Assembly: GCF_027497235.1 (NCBI RefSeq)
Contig: NZ_CP114902.1
Span: 4,986,001 to 5,050,000, forward strand
DNA length: 64,000 bases
DNA from: Micromonospora sp. WMMD1128
Lineage (GTDB): Bacteria > Actinomycetota > Actinomycetes > Mycobacteriales > Micromonosporaceae
Reading direction: 5' to 3'
A program made the position numbers and the translations under genes. Under the pieces are notes generated by a model. That model searched no databases. It worked only from the letters and a program-made list of their open reading frames with translations, and was not told the origin of the DNA. Shown piece by piece: positions 57,100-64,000 of the stretch; the first letter of the stretch is position 1, and each line of letters opens with the position of its first letter.

Positions 57100-57285
57100 A
57101 TGCCTCAGAAGCCGAATGACCGATTCCAGCAGGACCCGGAGCGGAGCTGGCCGGCCGCCGCCTCCGCCGGCCGCTTCCCGGTCCAGGCGCAGTACCGCGA
57201 GGCCCGCCATCGACGACTCTCCTGGGCCGAGCTGAACGCGCAGCCCGCCGAGACGTCCGCCTGGCGCGGCCTCACCACCGGATGA
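57100..57285 (+). CDS. Small uncharacterised protein
   Basis: 61 residues, basic, Trp- and Arg-containing, no membrane segment. I do not recognise it. It shows G/C third-position bias and ends 18 bp before another small gene on the same strand. ATG 57100 is chosen; GTG 57094 is also in frame. No strong ribosome site. Confidence 0.55.
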   Translation: MPQKPNDRFQQDPERSWPAAASAGRFPVQAQYREARHRRLSWAELNAQPAETSAWRGLTTG

Positions 57286-57291
57286 CACAGA

Positions 57292-57297
57292 TATCGT
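57292..57297 (+). promoter_or_regulatory. Putative -10 box of a leaderless small gene
   Basis: TATCGT ends 6 nt before ATG 57304, and no ribosome site is present. Confidence 0.4.
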
Positions 57298-57303
57298 TTC
57301 GCC

Positions 57304-57507
57304 ATGACAGGCGCCTCCAATGCCTCTGACGACGAGCCGCACAGGTCCACCGACCACCGGCGGGCCGAAGAAATCCTTGCGGCTTTCGACCATGTCGAGA
57401 TGGACTTCACCGGGTCCGACGAGGCTTGGCGATACGGCGGCGGACGTGATCTGAGCCGGCTCACCCAGGCGGCAGAGGCGGCCAACGACGTGAGAGGCAG
57501 CCTGTGA
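57304..57507 (+). CDS. Small acidic uncharacterised protein
   Basis: 67 residues, acidic and probably helical (HRRAEEILAAFDHVEMDF). Codon bias is weaker than in neighbours, for example GCT, AAA and CTT codons appear. The leaderless promoter layout upstream supports expression. Family not recognised. Confidence 0.55.
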   Translation: MTGASNASDDEPHRSTDHRRAEEILAAFDHVEMDFTGSDEAWRYGGGRDLSRLTQAAEAANDVRGSL

Positions 57508-57617
57508 CGACACGCGGAGGGCGACACACGCCGGTGGCGGGCGTACGGGGCCTTCGCACAGGTGTGCGGTAGCGTCTTGTGGTCCGATTCCGGTCTACCA
57601 CAGGAGAAGCTCCGCGC

Positions 57618-58136
57618 ATGGGCAAGAAGACGATCCACGTCTCCGACTTCACCGGCCAGGCGCTGTCCCCCGACGACGAGGTGGTCCGGGTCGTCGTGCT
57701 GGAGCACCCGGACCTGGTCGCCGGGCCCGTGCAGCTGGACGCCACCCCGGTCGAGGTGGAGAGCATCGACGACGCGGCGCTGGACGTCGCCGTGGTGGAG
57801 ATCCACGACCGGCACGGCTTCGGTGAGCCGCGCCGGGTGGTGCTGACCGCGAGCGAGTTCGACGCGATGGCCACCGACGTGCCGATGGCGCAGCTGCTGC
57901 GTACCGCCGAGCGGGTCAAACCGCCGAAGGCCCGCCGCACCGCCGAGAAGATCGACTACGGCACGATCGAGCACGCCGGCCGACCGCACCGCGGCCGGGT
58001 CACCGAGGAGGAGGCCCGGCTGGTCCGGGACCGCCTCGACGAGGTCAACAAGCGTCTGGCCGACGCCGGCATCCGGCAGGTCGACCCGGCCGACCCGGAG
58101 CACGCCGCCCGCTACGGCTTCCCGACCGCCGGCTGA
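57618..58136 (+). CDS. Conserved-looking uncharacterised protein
   Basis: 172 residues. The N-terminal half is beta-rich (IHVSDFTGQALSPDDEVVRVVVLEHPDLVAGPVQLDATPVEVES) and the C-terminal half is charged and helical with a distinctive RRTAEKIDYGTIEHAGRPHRGRV segment. Not recognised with certainty. ATG 57618 has AGGAG 11 nt upstream; a start at 57579 is less likely. Confidence 0.75.
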   Translation: MGKKTIHVSDFTGQALSPDDEVVRVVVLEHPDLVAGPVQLDATPVEVESIDDAALDVAVVEIHDRHGFGEPRRVVLTASEFDAMATDVPMAQLLRTAERVKPPKARRTAEKIDYGTIEHAGRPHRGRVTEEEARLVRDRLDEVNKRLADAGIRQVDPADPEHAARYGFPTAG

Positions 58137-58145
58137 CACGCGGGT

Positions 58146-58178
58146 GCCGGGCACGCGCCCCCGTGACGTGTGCCCGGC
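58146..58178. terminator. Hairpin between convergent genes
   Basis: A 9-bp perfect stem GCCGGGCAC (58146-58154) with GTGCCCGGC (58170-58178) and a 15-nt loop lies between the 57618 gene and the Clp-N gene. Confidence 0.65.
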
Positions 58179-58184
58179 CCGGTC

Positions 58185-58922
58185 TCAGGCCCGCTTGCGG
58201 TTCAGCTCGGCCAGCGCGCCCTCCACCGCGGACTCCAGCGCCTCCTTGGTCAGGCCGAGTCCGCCGAGCACGCCGTCGCCGGCCTCGTCCTCCAGCAGGG
58301 CGAGCAGGATGTGCTCCGTACCGATGTAGTTGTGGCCCATCCGCAGCGCCTCCCGGAACGTCAGCTCCAGGACCTTCTTGGCCCGCGCGTCGTAGGGGAT
58401 CAGCTCCGGGACCGCCTCGGCCTTCGCCGGCAACGTCGCGGTGACGGCCTCCCGCAGCCTCTCCAGCGGTACGCCCTTGGCCACGATCAACGCCGCCGCC
58501 AGCCCGTCCGGCTCAGCGAGCAGCCCCAGCGCGATGTGCCCGGGGGTGATCTCGGCGTTGCCGGCCGCCCGCGCCTCCTCCTGCGAGGCCACCACCACGT
58601 TGCGGGCGCGCGGGGTGAACCGCCCGAACCCGGCGTTCGGGTCGAGCGCGGCGGCGGTCTCCGCCTTGGCGGCGGAGCGCTTCTGGGCGGCCTGCTTGCT
58701 GACCCCCATGCTGCGGCCGATCTCCGTCCACGAGGCGCCGGAGCGACGGGCCTGGTCGACGAAGTGGCCGATCAGGTGGTCGGCGATGTCGCCCAGGTGG
58801 TCCGCGACGAGGACCGCGTCGGCGAGCTGGTCGAGCGCGTCCGTGCGCCCCTTCTTGATGCCCTCGATCAACTCGTCGAGGCGCACCGGTTGGCTCATCT
58901 TGAGCGGCTCAATCTCAGTCAT
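58185..58922 (-). CDS. Clp-N domain regulator with helix-turn-helix
   Basis: 245 residues. A helix-turn-helix near 55-85 (SGASWTEIGRSMGVSKQAAQKR) is followed by two Clp N-terminal repeats (FTPRARNVVVASQEEARAAGNAEITPGHIALGLL near 105 and DARAKKVLELTFREALRMGHNYIGTEHILLALL near 180). There is no AAA ATPase, so it is not a ClpC chaperone. It could bind DNA and respond to Clp substrates. The ATG at 58922 lies 6 nt after TAAGGT of a strong promoter, so the message should be leaderless; ATG 58898 is an alternative. Confidence 0.9.
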   Translation of the reverse strand: MTEIEPLKMSQPVRLDELIEGIKKGRTDALDQLADAVLVADHLGDIADHLIGHFVDQARRSGASWTEIGRSMGVSKQAAQKRSAAKAETAAALDPNAGFGRFTPRARNVVVASQEEARAAGNAEITPGHIALGLLAEPDGLAAALIVAKGVPLERLREAVTATLPAKAEAVPELIPYDARAKKVLELTFREALRMGHNYIGTEHILLALLEDEAGDGVLGGLGLTKEALESAVEGALAELNRKRA

Positions 58923-58943
58923 GCGTCAACCTTAGGTTGACGA
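58923..58943. promoter_or_regulatory. Palindromic operator 1, covering -10 of the Clp-N gene
   Basis: CGTCAACC-N3-GGTTGACG (perfect 8-bp arms, extended to nine by the adjacent TTA centre) overlaps the -10 hexamer and ends at the start codon. Twin of 58951-58971, centre-to-centre distance 28 bp. Confidence 0.7.
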
Positions 58944-58957
58944 TATCTCTTCGTCAA
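58929..58957 (-). promoter_or_regulatory. Leaderless promoter of the Clp-N gene
   Basis: On the minus strand TTGACG (58957-58952), 17 bp and TAAGGT (58934-58929) are followed by 6 nt and the ATG at 58922, so transcription should start at the start codon. Both hexamers lie in palindromes. Confidence 0.75.
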
Positions 58958-59534
58958 CCCCAGGTTGACGACCGGGCCCGGGCTCCGGCGGTAGACCCAC
59001 GTCGGCCGGGTAGCGGTCGAACCGACGTAGGCCCAGCTTGCGCACCGCTACCGGCCACGGCGTCTCGGTCGCCAGCACCGCGAGATGCTCGAAGTTGGAC
59101 AGGTACGACTCACCGCGCGCCGCGCGCTCGGCGAGGATGTACGGCTCCAGCACGGCCCACGCCTCCCGCGCGCGGAATCCGCCCGTGCCGAGCAGCAGGG
59201 CCGGCTCGACCACCTGGAAGGCAAGCATCTGGCCCAACCCGTTGTAGTAGAGCGCGATCCGGTTCACGTGCTTGCGGGCGTCGGCGGGCAGCTCACTCAC
59301 CGGCATACCGGGAGGACAGGCGGTCCTCAGCTCGGTGAGCAGATACTGCTGGCTGTCCAGGAACGCGTCACTCATCCGGTCGCGGGTGAGCAACTCGATC
59401 GCGACCAGGGTGTGGTTCGCGCCCTGCGACAGCCGCAACTGCCGGAGCGCGAAGAACGCCGACACACCGACGGTGATCACCGAGACTGCGGCCACGACCG
59501 CGTTGGTCACGATCGCCACATCCATGGCCATCAT
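58932..59534 (-). CDS. DUF4760-like membrane-anchored protein
   Basis: 200 residues. One N-terminal membrane segment (about 8-28, IVTNAVVAAVSVITVGVSAFF) precedes a helical cytoplasmic region (LRQLRLSQGANHTLVAIELLTRDRMSDAFLDSQQYL). The layout fits the DUF4760 family; function unknown. Starts at 59534, 59531 or 59525 are all possible and no ribosome site separates them. Its last codons overlap the operator region of the Clp-N gene 9 bp downstream. Confidence 0.8.
   Translation of the reverse strand: MMAMDVAIVTNAVVAAVSVITVGVSAFFALRQLRLSQGANHTLVAIELLTRDRMSDAFLDSQQYLLTELRTACPPGMPVSELPADARKHVNRIALYYNGLGQMLAFQVVEPALLLGTGGFRAREAWAVLEPYILAERAARGESYLSNFEHLAVLATETPWPVAVRKLGLRRFDRYPADVGLPPEPGPGRQPGVDEEISST
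58951..58971. promoter_or_regulatory. Palindromic operator 2, covering -35 of the Clp-N gene
   Basis: TCGTCAACC-N3-GGTTGACGA (perfect 9-bp arms) covers the -35 hexamer and lies inside the last codons of the DUF4760 gene. Confidence 0.7.
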
Positions 59535-59548
59535 CGTAGGAAGGACGC

Positions 59549-59584
59549 GCCAGCCCGGCCGCCGATGCGGGCGGCCGGGCTGGC
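59549..59584. terminator. Terminator of the GH59 gene
   Basis: A 15-bp perfect stem (59549-59563 with 59570-59584, GCCAGCCCGGCCGCC) with 6-nt loop GATGCG follows the GH59 stop codon on the minus strand. Confidence 0.85.
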
Positions 59585-59612
59585 GACGGTACGGGCTACG
59601 ACGCGCGGCGGG

Positions 59613-62018
59613 TCAGCCGCGTACCCACTGCTGGTTGCTGCCGCCGTTGCAGGTCCAGAGCTGGACCGCGGTGCCGTTGGCGGTGGCCGCGCCGTTGACG
59701 TCCAGGCAGAGCCCCGAGCCGACGCCGACGATGGTGCCGTCGGCGTTGAGCCGCCACTGCTGGTTGCTGCCGCCGTTGCAGCTCATGATCCGCGCGCGGC
59801 TGCCGGACGCGGTGCCCGGCACGTCGAGGCACTTGTTGCCGTAGACGGTGAGCTGGTTGTTCGTGCCGGCCGTCCACTGCTGGTTGGGTCCGCCGTTGCA
59901 GTCCCAGATCTGCACGACCGCGCCGTCGGCCTGGCTGACGCCGTTGACGTCGAGGCAGCGGTTGGCGCTCGCGCTGCGCACCTCTCCGGTCGGGCTGCTG
60001 GAGCCGTCGCCCGGCGTGATCGAGAGGTTGTCGAACTGGGCGGTGACACCCTGCCCGGTGCCGTACCCGATCTGGCCGGCGACCCAGGTGGCGTCCGACA
60101 CCGTGCCGACGGTGGTGCCGTCGACGGCCGCGGTGAGGGTGCTGCCGTTGACCTTCAACGAGAGGTTGTGCCAGCGTCCGGTGCCGAGCGCCGACGTGTT
60201 GCCGCTGGCGAGCGTGCGCCAGTTGCCGCTGGTGTTGTTGCTCCGGATGGACCAGGCGCCACCGTCGGTGACCCGGAAGTAGTAGCCGTTCAGGTTCTGC
60301 GGCCCCTGGTGGTTGTAGGTGTTGCCGCGCCCGATCAACTGGACGTAGCCGGACTTCTCCAGCAGCACGTCCGAGGAGACGGTGTAGTTGCGCCAGGTCA
60401 GGTCACCGAGCAGGGTGAACGGCTCGGCCTTGCCGGAGGTCCAGTAGATCGGCGCCTGGTCGGACATCTGGCGGACGCACTGCCCGGTCCGGCCGCCACC
60501 GCACCCGGCGATCTCGAACGAACCCTGCTGGTCCATCAGGTACTTGGCCTCGCGGCCGGTGGCGTAGCTGTCGAAGTCGTCGCTGTACGGCAGCTTCAGG
60601 TTGCCCTGGGCCGGGCTGACCGCCGTGCCCTTACCCTGCCCGGTGGTGGTGGTGATGCTGTAGACGTAGCCGGGTTGGACGGTGAGCGAGAAGCGACCGC
60701 CGTTCGGCGTGATGTCGCTGCCCCGGACGAAGTGGTCGGCGCTGTTGTTCGACCTGACGTTCGTCGCCCAGACGCGCACGGTGCCGGTGGACAGCCCGCC
60801 GGTGACGGTGAAGTCGAGCTGCTGGGCCGAGCCGGCGTCCTGCGTCTCGATGATGGTGCTGTAGTCGCTGTTGTTGGTCGACTTCAGCGACACGTAGCTG
60901 CCGTTGTTGCGGTTGCCGCCGATGTAACCGCTCGACGAGTCGAGGTAGCGCCAGCCGGCCGCGGTGAACTGGGTGGTGTGCGCCATCACCCAGGTGCTCT
61001 TGCCGATCGAGTAGTTGCCGGACCACGGCTGCTGGGCCACCGCCACGCCGGTGGTCGCCCAGGGGATGTTGGGGGTGATGGCGGCGATCGCCGGCCAGTT
61101 GATGTAGCCGGTCATCTTGCCGTCGATGTAGCCGCGGTTGATGCCCCGGGCGAGGGCCGGCGCGCCGGCGTTGTAGTCGTCGGAGCCGTTCTCGCTGGCC
61201 CACAACGGCTTGCCGGTCGAGATCGCGTTGGCGGAACTGGGGCAGCTGCTCTGGGCGCCTCGATAGCCGCAGACGTAGTGGCTGCCGAAGACCTGCACCG
61301 CGGCAGCGAACGCCGGGTCACGCAGGGAGTCGTCGGCGGCGCCCCACCCCCAGTCGTCCGAGGCGACGATCTTCACGTTGCCGTAGCCGCGTGAGTTGAG
61401 CGTGGACCGCAGGTTCTTGTACCAGGTGGTGTTGTAGCCCTTCTCGTTCCACCCGCCCAGGTAGTTGATGGTCAGCCCGTGCGTCGCCGCGCAGTCCAGC
61501 CAGCCCACCAGGTAGTTGATCGAGTCGGTGGACCAGAAGTTGCCGTTGCCGATCCAGCCCGGGGCGCCCCAGGCCAGGCCGGCCAGCGCGATGTTGGGGT
61601 TGCGTGCCCGGGCCTGCTCCATCAGCCACCACTCGTAGCCCCGGTTGCAGTTCACGCTGCCCCGGGTGTGCTCGTGGCTGGGTTCCGCGCCGGAGGTGGA
61701 GTTGGTGTCGCCACCGATCTCCGCCTTGAGCAGTTGCATCGCCGCGCCGTAGCCCGGCTTGAACAGGTAGTCGAGGATGTCGCTGCGCTGCGGCTCCGGG
61801 TAGTCGATGAGAAGTCTGCTGTTTCCGCCTCCGCCGCTCACCGCGCCGACCCCGTCGAACGCGCGTCCGCCGGATCCGCCGTTGATGGTGATGGCGGTCG
61901 CCGCCTGGGCCGGGGAGGCGGACGCGGTCAGTACGGCACTCGCTGCCAGGACCGATGCTGCCACAGCCGACATCACCGCCCGCCACGACCGTCGTGGACG
62001 ACTTACTGTACCGAACAT
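59613..62018 (-). CDS. Secreted GH59 galactosidase with CBM13 module
   Basis: 801 residues. A signal peptide with Arg-rich start (RPRRSW) is cleaved near residue 40. The catalytic domain matches GH59 (galactocerebrosidase-type beta-galactosidase): FDGVGAVSGGGGNSRLLIDYPEPQRSDILDYLF at 54-86, acid/base Glu192 in GGWNEKG and nucleophile Glu276 in LWASENGS. A beta-sandwich with laminin-G-like features (about 465-660) and a ricin-type CBM13 trefoil with three QxW motifs (NQQW) follow. It should release galactose from extracellular polymers or glycolipids. ATG 62018 has GGGAGG 7 nt upstream; promoter and operator are at 62073-62102. Confidence 0.9.
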   Translation of the reverse strand: MFGTVSRPRRSWRAVMSAVAASVLAASAVLTASASPAQAATAITINGGSGGRAFDGVGAVSGGGGNSRLLIDYPEPQRSDILDYLFKPGYGAAMQLLKAEIGGDTNSTSGAEPSHEHTRGSVNCNRGYEWWLMEQARARNPNIALAGLAWGAPGWIGNGNFWSTDSINYLVGWLDCAATHGLTINYLGGWNEKGYNTTWYKNLRSTLNSRGYGNVKIVASDDWGWGAADDSLRDPAFAAAVQVFGSHYVCGYRGAQSSCPSSANAISTGKPLWASENGSDDYNAGAPALARGINRGYIDGKMTGYINWPAIAAITPNIPWATTGVAVAQQPWSGNYSIGKSTWVMAHTTQFTAAGWRYLDSSSGYIGGNRNNGSYVSLKSTNNSDYSTIIETQDAGSAQQLDFTVTGGLSTGTVRVWATNVRSNNSADHFVRGSDITPNGGRFSLTVQPGYVYSITTTTGQGKGTAVSPAQGNLKLPYSDDFDSYATGREAKYLMDQQGSFEIAGCGGGRTGQCVRQMSDQAPIYWTSGKAEPFTLLGDLTWRNYTVSSDVLLEKSGYVQLIGRGNTYNHQGPQNLNGYYFRVTDGGAWSIRSNNTSGNWRTLASGNTSALGTGRWHNLSLKVNGSTLTAAVDGTTVGTVSDATWVAGQIGYGTGQGVTAQFDNLSITPGDGSSSPTGEVRSASANRCLDVNGVSQADGAVVQIWDCNGGPNQQWTAGTNNQLTVYGNKCLDVPGTASGSRARIMSCNGGSNQQWRLNADGTIVGVGSGLCLDVNGAATANGTAVQLWTCNGGSNQQWVRG

Positions 62019-62072
62019 CGATCCGCCTCCCGATCACAGTCAATCGATTTACATCGATATCCAAGACATCAC

Positions 62073-62102
62073 ATGTTAACGTTCACACAACATGCCCGTC
62101 AA
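62073..62102 (-). promoter_or_regulatory. Promoter of the GH59 gene
   Basis: On the minus strand TTGACG (62102-62097), 18 bp and TAACAT (62078-62073) form a promoter whose -35 overlaps the stop codon of the upstream esterase gene. Transcription would start near 62066. Confidence 0.6.
62074..62087. promoter_or_regulatory. LacI-type operator on the GH59 promoter
   Basis: TGTTAACGTTCACA (TGTGAACGTTAACA on the minus strand) is a 12 of 14 palindrome with central AACGTT, typical of LacI-family operators of glycosidase genes. It covers the -10 box, so binding should block transcription. No LacI gene is adjacent; the one at 7270 recognises a different sequence. Confidence 0.6.
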
Positions 62103-63454
62103 CGGACCCACCGCTGGCTGGCCGCGCCGGTGCAGTCCTGGATCTGGGTTCGCGTGCCATTGGCCGTACCGTTGCCGGCCACGTCCAGGCACCGTCCCGA
62201 ACCGACCCCGGTGATCGTGCCGTCGGCGTTGAGCCGCCACTTCTGGTTGGACTGCCCGTTGCAGTCCCAGATGATCACCGGGCTGCCGTTGGCGGTGGCG
62301 GCGCCGCTGACGTCGAGACACTTGCCGCCGAAGACCCGCAACTCCTGCGCCGAGGTCGCGGTCCAGCTCTGGTTGCTCTGGCCGTGGCAGTCCCAGATGA
62401 TCGCCGCGGCGCCGTTGGTCTGCGAGGCACCGTTGACGTCCAGGCACCGGCCGGCGGAAACGTTGCGAACGGCCGAGGTGCCACCCGGCGGCGGGGTGGT
62501 CGGGCTCGCGGTCGGCGTGGGCGTCGGCCCGCTACCGTCGAACTGGGTGAAGAACCGCCACACCTCGGTCTTGGTCCAGGTCCGGACGCCGCTGTCGCCG
62601 CCGCCGTCGACCGGGCCGGGCGTGTGACCGCCGTCGAACGCGGCCCAGACCACCGGGTAACCGGCGCGGCAGCCGGAGTAGGTGGTGGTGACGTGGGTCA
62701 GACTGCCCGCCCTCGGCTCGGGCGGGTTCTGCGCGACGCACCCGTTGGCGCGCACGAACGTGTCCCGCAGGGACCGCCCGGCGGAAATGTTGAGCACCGG
62801 GTCGCCGATGCCGTGGATCCCCATGTACGCGATCGGCTGCGTGCCGCCGGAGCACCCGCTGAGCTGCCCGCCGGAATAGACCGCGACGGCGCGGAAGACG
62901 TTGGCCCGAGAACACGCCAGGTTGTAGCTCATGCCGCCGCCGTAGCTGAAGCCGAGCGCGAACCGCTGCGTCGTGTCCACGCACAGGTCCGCCTCGATCA
63001 GCCTGATCATGTCGTCGACGAAGACGGTGTCCTGACCGCCGGGGTTGGCCCAGCCGTTGTTGTTGCCCTGGGGCGCGACGAAGATGGTGCTGTTGTTCGC
63101 CTGCTGCCGCAGTCCGTAGTAGGACCACGCCTCCCGGTCCGCGCCGCCGGAGTCGACGTCGTTCGCGGTGCCGCCGTTCCAGTGGAACCCGAAGATCAGC
63201 CGGTAGGCGTGGTTCCGGTCGTAGTTGTCGGGGATCCGGAGGATGAAGCTGCGGTTCTGACCGCTGCTCTGGATCGACCGCTGGCCGCTCGTCAGCGTGG
63301 GCGCCTTCCCGCACCCGGCGGTCGCCGCGTCCGCGCCGACCGTCGCGGCCGACGCGGTTCCGCCCGCCCCGCCGGCCACTGTCGCCCCGGCCACCGCCGC
63401 GACCAGGATCGCGACGGCCGCGACGGGCCCGAAGATGGATCTGCGTAATGCCAT
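62099..63454 (-). CDS. Secreted esterase (PHB depolymerase/feruloyl esterase-like) with CBM13
   Basis: 451 residues. Signal peptide to about 37. Alpha/beta hydrolase of the feruloyl esterase/PHB depolymerase group: nucleophile Ser170 in GFSYGG, Asp219 in GIHGIGDP and His277 in DGGHTPG, followed by a Pro/Thr linker and a CBM13 trefoil (QSW, QKW, QRW). It should cleave ester links in a polymer bound by the trefoil. The third codon is TTA, rare in this DNA. The ATG at 63454 has AAGGAG 7 nt upstream. Adjacent upstream of GH59 on the same strand. Confidence 0.88.
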   Translation of the reverse strand: MALRRSIFGPVAAVAILVAAVAGATVAGGAGGTASAATVGADAATAGCGKAPTLTSGQRSIQSSGQNRSFILRIPDNYDRNHAYRLIFGFHWNGGTANDVDSGGADREAWSYYGLRQQANNSTIFVAPQGNNNGWANPGGQDTVFVDDMIRLIEADLCVDTTQRFALGFSYGGGMSYNLACSRANVFRAVAVYSGGQLSGCSGGTQPIAYMGIHGIGDPVLNISAGRSLRDTFVRANGCVAQNPPEPRAGSLTHVTTTYSGCRAGYPVVWAAFDGGHTPGPVDGGGDSGVRTWTKTEVWRFFTQFDGSGPTPTPTASPTTPPPGGTSAVRNVSAGRCLDVNGASQTNGAAAIIWDCHGQSNQSWTATSAQELRVFGGKCLDVSGAATANGSPVIIWDCNGQSNQKWRLNADGTITGVGSGRCLDVAGNGTANGTRTQIQDCTGAASQRWVR

Positions 63455-63859
63455 GTTGCGGCTCCTTCGCCATCGGGGAAAGGACCGGCTCGGGTACGGG
63501 GAGCTGCGACACGCACCACTCCTGGGTGCGTACGCCGGACCCGGCACGGTCGACTCAGTTGCCCGGACTCCGCCGTTGGCCCGCCTGCCCGGGCAGGACC
63601 AGCCGGCCGTCGTGGCGTCGGCGGGGACCGCCTCCGCGGCACGCGATCCGAACCGACCGCCGCCCCGCTGGAACGCCCGCAGCACGACGTCGAACCGATT
63701 CGGCCGAACCCTAGGACGGGCAGTGAAATATGTCAATGCCATGTCCGGCAGGTTGCGGCCCGCCTCCGCCACACCCCGACCGCCGCCGAGCGGTCCAGGT
63801 GATCACGCAGGTAGGCTCGTCCTGCCGCAGCCCGCGCCGCTCCAAGGGGAAGCCACCAG
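63455..63859. other. 405-bp gene-free divergent interval
   Basis: It contains a readable minus-strand promoter at 63708-63736, an approximately 245-nt untranslated leader for the esterase gene, and the upstream region of the antiporter gene. No credible gene was seen; the in-frame extension of the esterase frame to 63772 has no coding character. Confidence 0.6.
63708..63736 (-). promoter_or_regulatory. Sigma70/HrdB-type promoter of the esterase gene
   Basis: On the minus strand TTGACA (63736-63731), a 17-bp spacer and TAGGGT (63713-63708) form a near-consensus promoter. Transcription from it would give a leader of about 245 nt before ATG 63454. Confidence 0.65.
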
Positions 63860-64000
63860 GTGAGCACCCACTCGACCTTGTTGTTCGTGCTCGCCGCCGT
63901 CGCGGTGATCGTCGCCGTCCGGTGGGTGGCGGGCCGGACCGGCCTGCCGGCGGCGGCGCTCCTGCCACTCATCGGCATCGCGTACGCGCTGCTCCCCGGC
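63860..64000 (+). CDS. CPA1-family cation/proton antiporter, N-terminal fragment
   Basis: Forty-seven codons are in the window before the right edge cuts the gene. The visible sequence has a first membrane segment (TLLFVLAAVAVIVAVRWV), the RTGLPAAALLPLIGIAYALLPG motif and then the edge, as in NhaP-type Na+/H+ antiporters. The GTG at 63860 is preceded by AAGGGGA. The family call rests on a short stretch. Confidence 0.7.
   Translation, partial: MSTHSTLLFVLAAVAVIVAVRWVAGRTGLPAAALLPLIGIAYALLPG

Noticed and set aside
59085..61394. 769-codon plus-strand frame
   Set aside because: Antisense to the GH59 gene; its composition is that of a shadow.

Overview
The window is very GC-rich DNA with strong G/C preference at third codon positions, many GTG starts, TANNNT-type -10 boxes and start-stop overlaps such as GTGA and ATGA. 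Together with the gene content (gatCAB-ligA-mnmA-cysteine desulfurase-etfAB in one stretch, an ECF sigma factor with a zinc-binding anti-sigma factor, a class F sortase, DUF6232, DUF202 and DUF4397 proteins) this points to a chromosomal segment of an actinomycete, most likely Micromonospora or a close relative. No phage, CRISPR array, rRNA or tRNA gene was seen.

Layout. 1-8.3 kb: an unrecognised gene open at the left edge, then a mannoside-use operon (solute-binding lipoprotein, two permeases, GH2 beta-mannosidase) divergent from its LacI regulator, with a readable promoter and operators. 8.4-17 kb: a degenerate GGDEF-EAL membrane protein, a PH-like membrane protein, a 2-hydroxyacid dehydrogenase, a GAF-GAF-SpoIIE phosphatase, a PQQ-type sugar dehydrogenase lipoprotein and a membrane metallophosphoesterase. 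17-20 kb: a repeat-rich gap and a transketolase/E1-like enzyme. 20-34.6 kb: gatB-gatA-gatC, an intact GGDEF-EAL protein with an unusual insertion, ligA, a membrane-tethered MazF-like protein, an ADP-ribosylglycohydrolase, a VOC protein, a MetE-like protein, mnmA and a cysteine desulfurase. 34.6-37.7 kb: class F sortase and DUF4397 protein, divergent from an ECF sigma/anti-sigma pair. 37.8-45.6 kb: etfA/etfB, an acetyltransferase, small membrane proteins, an IlvG-like ThDP enzyme, enoyl-CoA hydratase, DUF6232 and SnoaL-like genes. 45.8-52.8 kb: a second DUF6232 gene, a DoxX-like protein, an Ala-rich helical protein, ribokinase, two ABC systems and a ROK regulator. 52.9-64 kb: GH3 hexosaminidase, GNAT, a two-component system, small genes, a Clp-N/HTH regulator, DUF4760, a secreted GH59 glycosidase and a secreted esterase (both with ricin-type CBM13 modules), and the start of a CPA1-type antiporter.

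The functional threads are plant or fungal polysaccharide use (mannosidase, GH3, GH59, CBM13 esterase), core RNA and DNA enzymes (GatCAB, MnmA with its sulfur donor, LigA), cyclic-di-GMP signalling and envelope biology. The most noteworthy signals are (i) four families of palindromic intergenic repeats, (ii) a Clp-N/HTH gene whose leaderless promoter is covered by twin palindromes lying partly inside the upstream gene, (iii) a repeat-built insertion just inside the EAL domain of a GGDEF-EAL enzyme, and (iv) several promoters with operators that can be read directly. I see no single system that is clearly new to science; the leads above are the best candidates.
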